Assembly: GCA_030844565.1 (NCBI GenBank)
Contig: JAUUNK010000100.1
Coordinates: forward strand, 1 to 17,091
Length of the DNA: 17,091 nucleotides
Direction of reading: 5' to 3'
Source: Bacteroides ovatus
Lineage (GTDB): Bacteria; Bacteroidota; Bacteroidia; Bacteroidales; Bacteroidaceae
The notes below the pieces were generated by a model that did not search any database, had not been told where the DNA came from, and saw only the letters and a list, made by a program, of their open reading frames with translations. The number at the start of each line of letters is the position of its first letter. Position 1 is the first letter of the stretch. Below are positions 14,617 through 17,091 of this stretch, piece after piece. The translations under genes were made by a program, and so were the position numbers.

Positions 14617-15453
14617 ATGATAATTGATAGTGTTTATCTTATTTATTTCTCGCCTACCCATACATCTAAACAAGTAGGTGAGTCAATTGTTCGGGCTACG
14701 GGTATAATTAACATTACGACGCTCGATATTACCCGGAAGGGAATTGCCGAAACTGTGCTTTCACCTTCTTCTCTTGCTATTATCGTAGTCCCTGTTTATG
14801 GAGGACATGTAGCTCCTCTGGCGATGGAACGTTTACAGACCCTTTCGGGCACTAATTCGCCTGTTGTGTTGGTTGTGGTTTATGGTAATCGTGCTTACGA
14901 GAAGGCATTGGTAGAATTGGACGCTTTTGCTTCATCCCACGATTTCAAAACTATAGCTGGAGCAACATTTATTGGCGAGCATTCTTATAGTAATTCAAAG
15001 TATCCGATAGCTGAAGGGCGTCCCGATACCAAAGACTTAGAGTTTGCAGAAGATTTTGGAAAGAAAATCGCTGTCAAGATAAAATCGGCAGCGGATATTG
15101 ATATGCTTTACCCAGTAGATGTCAGTAAGATTGCCCGTCCGAGACAGCCTTTCTTTCCTCTGGTCCGCTTTCTTCGGAAGGTGATTGCTTTGCGTAAAAG
15201 TGGAGTTCCTCTCCCTCGCACGCCGAAGGTAGAAGATGAAAGTCTTTGCAATCATTGTGGAGCCTGTGTGTTACAATGTCCTACGCAAGCCATCAATAAA
15301 GGAGATGAGTTGCATACTGATCCGGAGAAGTGTATTAAATGTTGTGCCTGCGTAAAAGGCTGCAAACAGCATGCCCGTGTATATGATACTCCTTTTGCAG
15401 CCTTGCTTGCCCAATGTTTTACAAGACAGAAAGAACCTAGAATAATTATCTAA
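14617..15453 (+). CDS. EFR1-family flavodoxin/4Fe-4S ferredoxin fusion
   Basis: 278 residues. The N-terminal flavodoxin-like domain (~1-155) has the FMN phosphate loop YFSPTHTSKQV (10-20), PVYGGHVAPLA (59-69) and VVVYGNRAYEKAL (86-98). The C-terminal domain has two 4Fe-4S sites: C211/C214/C217/C221 in CNHCGACVLQCP and C239/C242/C245/C249 in CIKCCACVKGC, with an extra Cys243. This matches the EFR1 type, a soluble electron-transfer protein that could pass electrons between FMN and two clusters. No dedicated partner enzyme adjoins it, so the electron acceptor is unknown. It is the only longer plus-strand gene in the window, divergent from rho and convergent with the methyltransferase gene. Confidence 0.92.
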   Translation: MIIDSVYLIYFSPTHTSKQVGESIVRATGIINITTLDITRKGIAETVLSPSSLAIIVVPVYGGHVAPLAMERLQTLSGTNSPVVLVVVYGNRAYEKALVELDAFASSHDFKTIAGATFIGEHSYSNSKYPIAEGRPDTKDLEFAEDFGKKIAVKIKSAADIDMLYPVDVSKIARPRQPFFPLVRFLRKVIALRKSGVPLPRTPKVEDESLCNHCGACVLQCPTQAINKGDELHTDPEKCIKCCACVKGCKQHARVYDTPFAALLAQCFTRQKEPRIII

Positions 15454-15471
15454 AGAGAAAACTTTGGAAAG

Positions 15472-15494
15472 GAAGCAGGGGGAGATACTGCTTC
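15472..15494 (+). terminator. hairpin after the ferredoxin gene
   Basis: GAAGCAG (15472-15478) pairs perfectly with CTGCTTC (15488-15494) around a nine-base loop, 18 nt past the stop codon. No T tract follows, so it may be an mRNA 3'-end structure instead of an efficient intrinsic terminator. Confidence 0.4.
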
Positions 15495-15523
15495 GTATAA
15501 GTATTAAGAGTTAAGATGTAATT

Positions 15524-15561
15524 CTCCTTCTTTCTTAGTTGTATGGCTAAGAAGGGAGGAG
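15524..15561. terminator. hairpin between convergent genes, overlapping the methyltransferase stop
   Basis: 15524-15538 (CTCCTTCTTTCTTAG) can pair with 15547-15561 (CTAAGAAGGGAGGAG) over 15 bp with two G-U wobbles in the plus-strand RNA and an 8-base loop. The right arm contains the last codons and TAG stop of the methyltransferase gene. T runs are weak on both sides. It is placed where both convergent transcripts would end. Confidence 0.5.
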
Positions 15562-16284
15562 GTTTAGCTTTGCTAGGAAGTCATAATGTTTTCCTTCTTT
15601 AACCAATTCTGCTTTAAATCCATATTCTGCCGCATAAATATTAAGTGTAGAGAAGTCGATATAAAGCCAATCAAAAGGTTCTCCTTTTATTTCTTTGTAT
15701 TGCATTTGAAAGTCTATCTCTCCGTAATAGTCTCCTGCCAAGTCGATAACCATGCTACCGTCTTCTTCTGTGAAAAGATAACTCAGGTCGCTGGAATCCA
15801 TGAGTATGTATCCTCCCGGACGCAGCAGCCGTTTCATCCTTTTAAAGAATGTCGGCATGTTGTTCAACTTTCCGATGATGCCGGAACCATTCATAAGTAG
15901 AAGGATAGTATCAAATGTTTCATCAAACTTTTCATCGAAAAGGTTGGCAAGCTGTACTTCTTTGACTCCCCGCTTTTTCATCACTTCTACCGAGAGAGGG
16001 GAGATGTCGATGGCGCATACCTCTTTCCCCATTTCTTGCAGGGCGAGAGCATGGCATCCGCTTCCTGCGCCTACATCGAGTATCCGTCCGGTTGCCAGTT
16101 GCAATGCTGTTTTTTCCAATGCTGGCATGTGGGAGAAGGTGCGGAAAAGTTGTTTTACGGGGATTTCGTCTTCCTCAAATTGGGAAGAGAACACACGCAG
16201 GCGTTCTGCCCGGTGGCGGTTGAAATAGTCGGCTATGGCAGCTCCCATCGGGTCATACTCAGGAGAAAGTAGGTTTGTTTCCAT
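15547..16284 (-). CDS. class I SAM-dependent methyltransferase
   Basis: 245 residues with a Rossmann-like SAM-binding core: motif I ILDVGAGSGCHALAL (68-82), an acidic end of strand 2 at AIDIS (91-95), motif post-I/II FDTILLLMNGSG (124-135) and motif III LLRPGGYILMDSS (153-165). An N-terminal helical region (1-60) precedes the core, and residues ~175-235 form a beta-rich insertion that could be the substrate region. ATG 16284 is preferred; a GTG directly before it (16287) could add one residue. The substrate cannot be deduced; a small-molecule methyltransferase is more likely than a nucleic-acid one, given the lack of N-P-P-[YF] motifs. Confidence 0.88.
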   Translation of the reverse strand: METNLLSPEYDPMGAAIADYFNRHRAERLRVFSSQFEEDEIPVKQLFRTFSHMPALEKTALQLATGRILDVGAGSGCHALALQEMGKEVCAIDISPLSVEVMKKRGVKEVQLANLFDEKFDETFDTILLLMNGSGIIGKLNNMPTFFKRMKRLLRPGGYILMDSSDLSYLFTEEDGSMVIDLAGDYYGEIDFQMQYKEIKGEPFDWLYIDFSTLNIYAAEYGFKAELVKEGKHYDFLAKLNLLPS

Positions 16285-16309
16285 CACATTATCAGTGTTG
16301 TTGAGGAGA

Positions 16310-16317
16310 CAAAGATA
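16310..16317 (-). promoter_or_regulatory. -7 box for the methyltransferase gene
   Basis: Minus-strand TATCTTTG, full match to TAnnTTTG; start expected near 16303, about 19 nt before the ATG. It is the mirror image of the plus-strand box at 16338-16345, 20 bp away, so each box occupies the -33 region of the other. Confidence 0.55.
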
Positions 16318-16337
16318 AATAATTCGTGGAAAAGGCG

Positions 16338-16345
16338 TATCTTTG
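16338..16345 (+). promoter_or_regulatory. -7 box for the small basic protein gene
   Basis: Plus-strand TATCTTTG, full match to TAnnTTTG; start expected near 16352 with a leader of about 32 nt. It is back to back with the methyltransferase promoter. Confidence 0.55.
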
Positions 16346-16383
16346 CCGACGGAAAATTAAAATAAATATAATCAGAAGAATAT

Positions 16384-16569
16384 ATGAGTATAGAAGAAGC
16401 TATGATGGGAGGTATCGTTTTTAAAGGTAAAAAAGACGGGCCGAAAAAAGAAGAAAAGGTGAAGACAAAGGCTAAAAAGGCGACCTATATAAAAGGCTTG
16501 CATGGTTCCGGTGCTGCCAAGATGAAAGCGGAAATCAGGAGAAAGAGAGCCAGTCGCCATAAAAAATAA
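16384..16569 (+). CDS. small, very basic protein of unknown function (61 aa)
   Basis: 61 residues, not recognised. About a third of residues are Lys or Arg. An N-terminal section MSIEEAMMGGIVFKG (1-15) is followed by a charged Lys/Glu stretch (16-32), then ATYIKGLHGSGAAKMKAEI and an Arg/Lys-rich end RRKRASRHKK. No signal peptide or membrane helix is seen. The ordered start, own -7 box at a sensible distance and ordinary codon use support a real gene, while the overlapping minus-strand frame (16372-16560) looks like its shadow. The composition suits a nucleic-acid- or ribosome-associated protein, but that is only inference. Confidence 0.7.
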   Translation: MSIEEAMMGGIVFKGKKDGPKKEEKVKTKAKKATYIKGLHGSGAAKMKAEIRRKRASRHKK

Positions 16570-16587
16570 GGTTCTTCTTTTCTTTCT

Positions 16588-16612
16588 CCCTGTATGAATA
16601 AAGGCTATAGGG
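16588..16612 (+). terminator. weak hairpin between convergent small genes
   Basis: CCCTGTA (16588-16594) pairs with TATAGGG (16606-16612) over 7 bp with one G-U pair and an 11-base loop, followed about 10 bp later by TTATTTTT. It could end the small basic protein transcript. Confidence 0.35.
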
Positions 16613-16622
16613 TCCGGATAGA

Positions 16623-17000
16623 TTATTTTTGAGGAAGTATTTCAATCCAGTAATCATCCGGGTCGTTAATGAAATATAGCCCCATCGCTAAATTTTCGAA
16701 GCAAACGCAGTCCATTTCTTTGTGATACTGGCGGATAGCTTCGTAGTCTCCTGCAACCCGAAAGCATAAGTGGCTTTCATTTTCTCCCAATTGATAGGGC
16801 TCGGGGTGATCTTTGAGCCAGGTAAGTTCCAGTAAGAAGCCTGTGGCATTGTCGGTCAGGTATACCAAAACGAAAGAACCGTCGGCAGCTTCCTTACGGT
16901 GATGTTCTTTTAGTCCCAGCGCTTTATCATAAAATTCAATGCTGCGTTCGAGGTTGGTAACATTGATGTTACAGTGGTCAAATTTACTTTTTATTTCCAT
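16623..17000 (-). CDS. VOC-family protein, glyoxalase I (lactoylglutathione lyase)-like
   Basis: 125 residues of the vicinal-oxygen-chelate fold with two beta-alpha-beta-beta-beta modules. The usual four metal ligands are all visible: His9 (FDHCNINV), Glu58 (FLLELTW), His77 (ESHLCFRV) and Glu120 (WIEILP). The NLERSIEFYDKALGL segment (16-30) is a strong GloA-like signature. It would detoxify methylglyoxal or act on a related substrate. Because Bacteroides are not known to me as glutathione users, the thiol cofactor is uncertain, and a different VOC activity such as an epimerase is possible. No TAnnTTTG box is seen in the 91 bp upstream inside the window. Confidence 0.88.
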   Translation of the reverse strand: MEIKSKFDHCNINVTNLERSIEFYDKALGLKEHHRKEAADGSFVLVYLTDNATGFLLELTWLKDHPEPYQLGENESHLCFRVAGDYEAIRQYHKEMDCVCFENLAMGLYFINDPDDYWIEILPQK

Positions 17001-17037
17001 AACTATTATTGTTTTAAAGAGATGTTAAACCGCCCCT

Positions 17038-17060
17038 GTCATAACCTGACTTAGGTTGAC
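17038..17060. promoter_or_regulatory. imperfect dyad upstream of the VOC gene
   Basis: AACCT (17043-17047) and AGGTT (17053-17057) form an inverted repeat with a five-base spacer, flanked by GTC (17038-17040) and GAC (17058-17060). It lies about 40-60 bp before the VOC start, where an operator could sit. It may equally belong to an element beyond the window. Confidence 0.35.
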
Positions 17061-17091
17061 TCTTTGGTGTCTTATCGCTGTTTTTGGTTGA

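Noticed and set aside
16372..16560. Minus-strand 62-codon frame opposite the small basic protein
   Set aside because: It has no upstream promoter box and a composition explained by the complementary Lys/Arg codons of the plus-strand gene.

Overview
The window looks like chromosomal DNA of a Bacteroides-type organism (order Bacteroidales). Evidence for this: several start-proximal copies of the Bacteroides -7 promoter box TAnnTTTG, few Shine-Dalgarno sites, fimbrillin-family (Mfa-like) surface lipoproteins, an M64-family metallopeptidase, TPR-sensor histidine kinases, and a Rho factor with the long N-terminal extension known from Bacteroidetes. I cannot name the species. Almost everything is on the minus strand, so transcription mostly runs from high to low coordinates.

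Layout from low to high coordinates. A tRNA-His (GUG) gene lies near the left edge (minus strand) with its own promoter and terminator; a perfect 17-bp tandem duplication lies downstream of it. Then comes a compact five-gene minus-strand run read ffh -> folD -> CapA-like lipoprotein -> fimbrillin-like lipoprotein -> fimbrillin/M64-peptidase fusion lipoprotein. Its junctions are 25 bp, a 4-bp ATGA overlap, 20 bp, and another 4-bp ATGA overlap, so it looks like one operon joining two housekeeping genes to three cell-envelope lipoproteins. Upstream is a MATE-family transporter with its own promoter. Between the transporter and the next gene is an array of five 22-bp units, most with internal dyad symmetry.

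Next is a translationally coupled pair of TPR-transmembrane histidine-kinase proteins (10276-12135, then 8321-10279). The first has all canonical kinase boxes. The second keeps the architecture but has Tyr-Asn in place of the His-Glu of the H-box and has lost the N, G1 and G2 boxes: it appears to be a histidine pseudokinase. There is no response regulator in the window. Upstream is rho, with a strong hairpin terminator at its 3' end and a 5' leader of about 145 nt containing two hairpins.

The right end holds single-gene units: an EFR1-type flavodoxin/ferredoxin (plus), a class I SAM methyltransferase (minus), a 61-residue very basic protein (plus) divergent from the methyltransferase, and a glyoxalase-I-like VOC protein (minus). 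No insertion sequences, phage genes or CRISPR arrays were seen, and no gene-free stretch exceeds 300 bp (the longest are 8069-8320 and 14377-14616).

The most interesting items are the kinase/pseudokinase pair, the fimbrillin-protease fusion encoded beside a stand-alone fimbrillin-like lipoprotein, and the 22-bp palindromic array. None of these is proven to be a new system; each is stated with what would test it.
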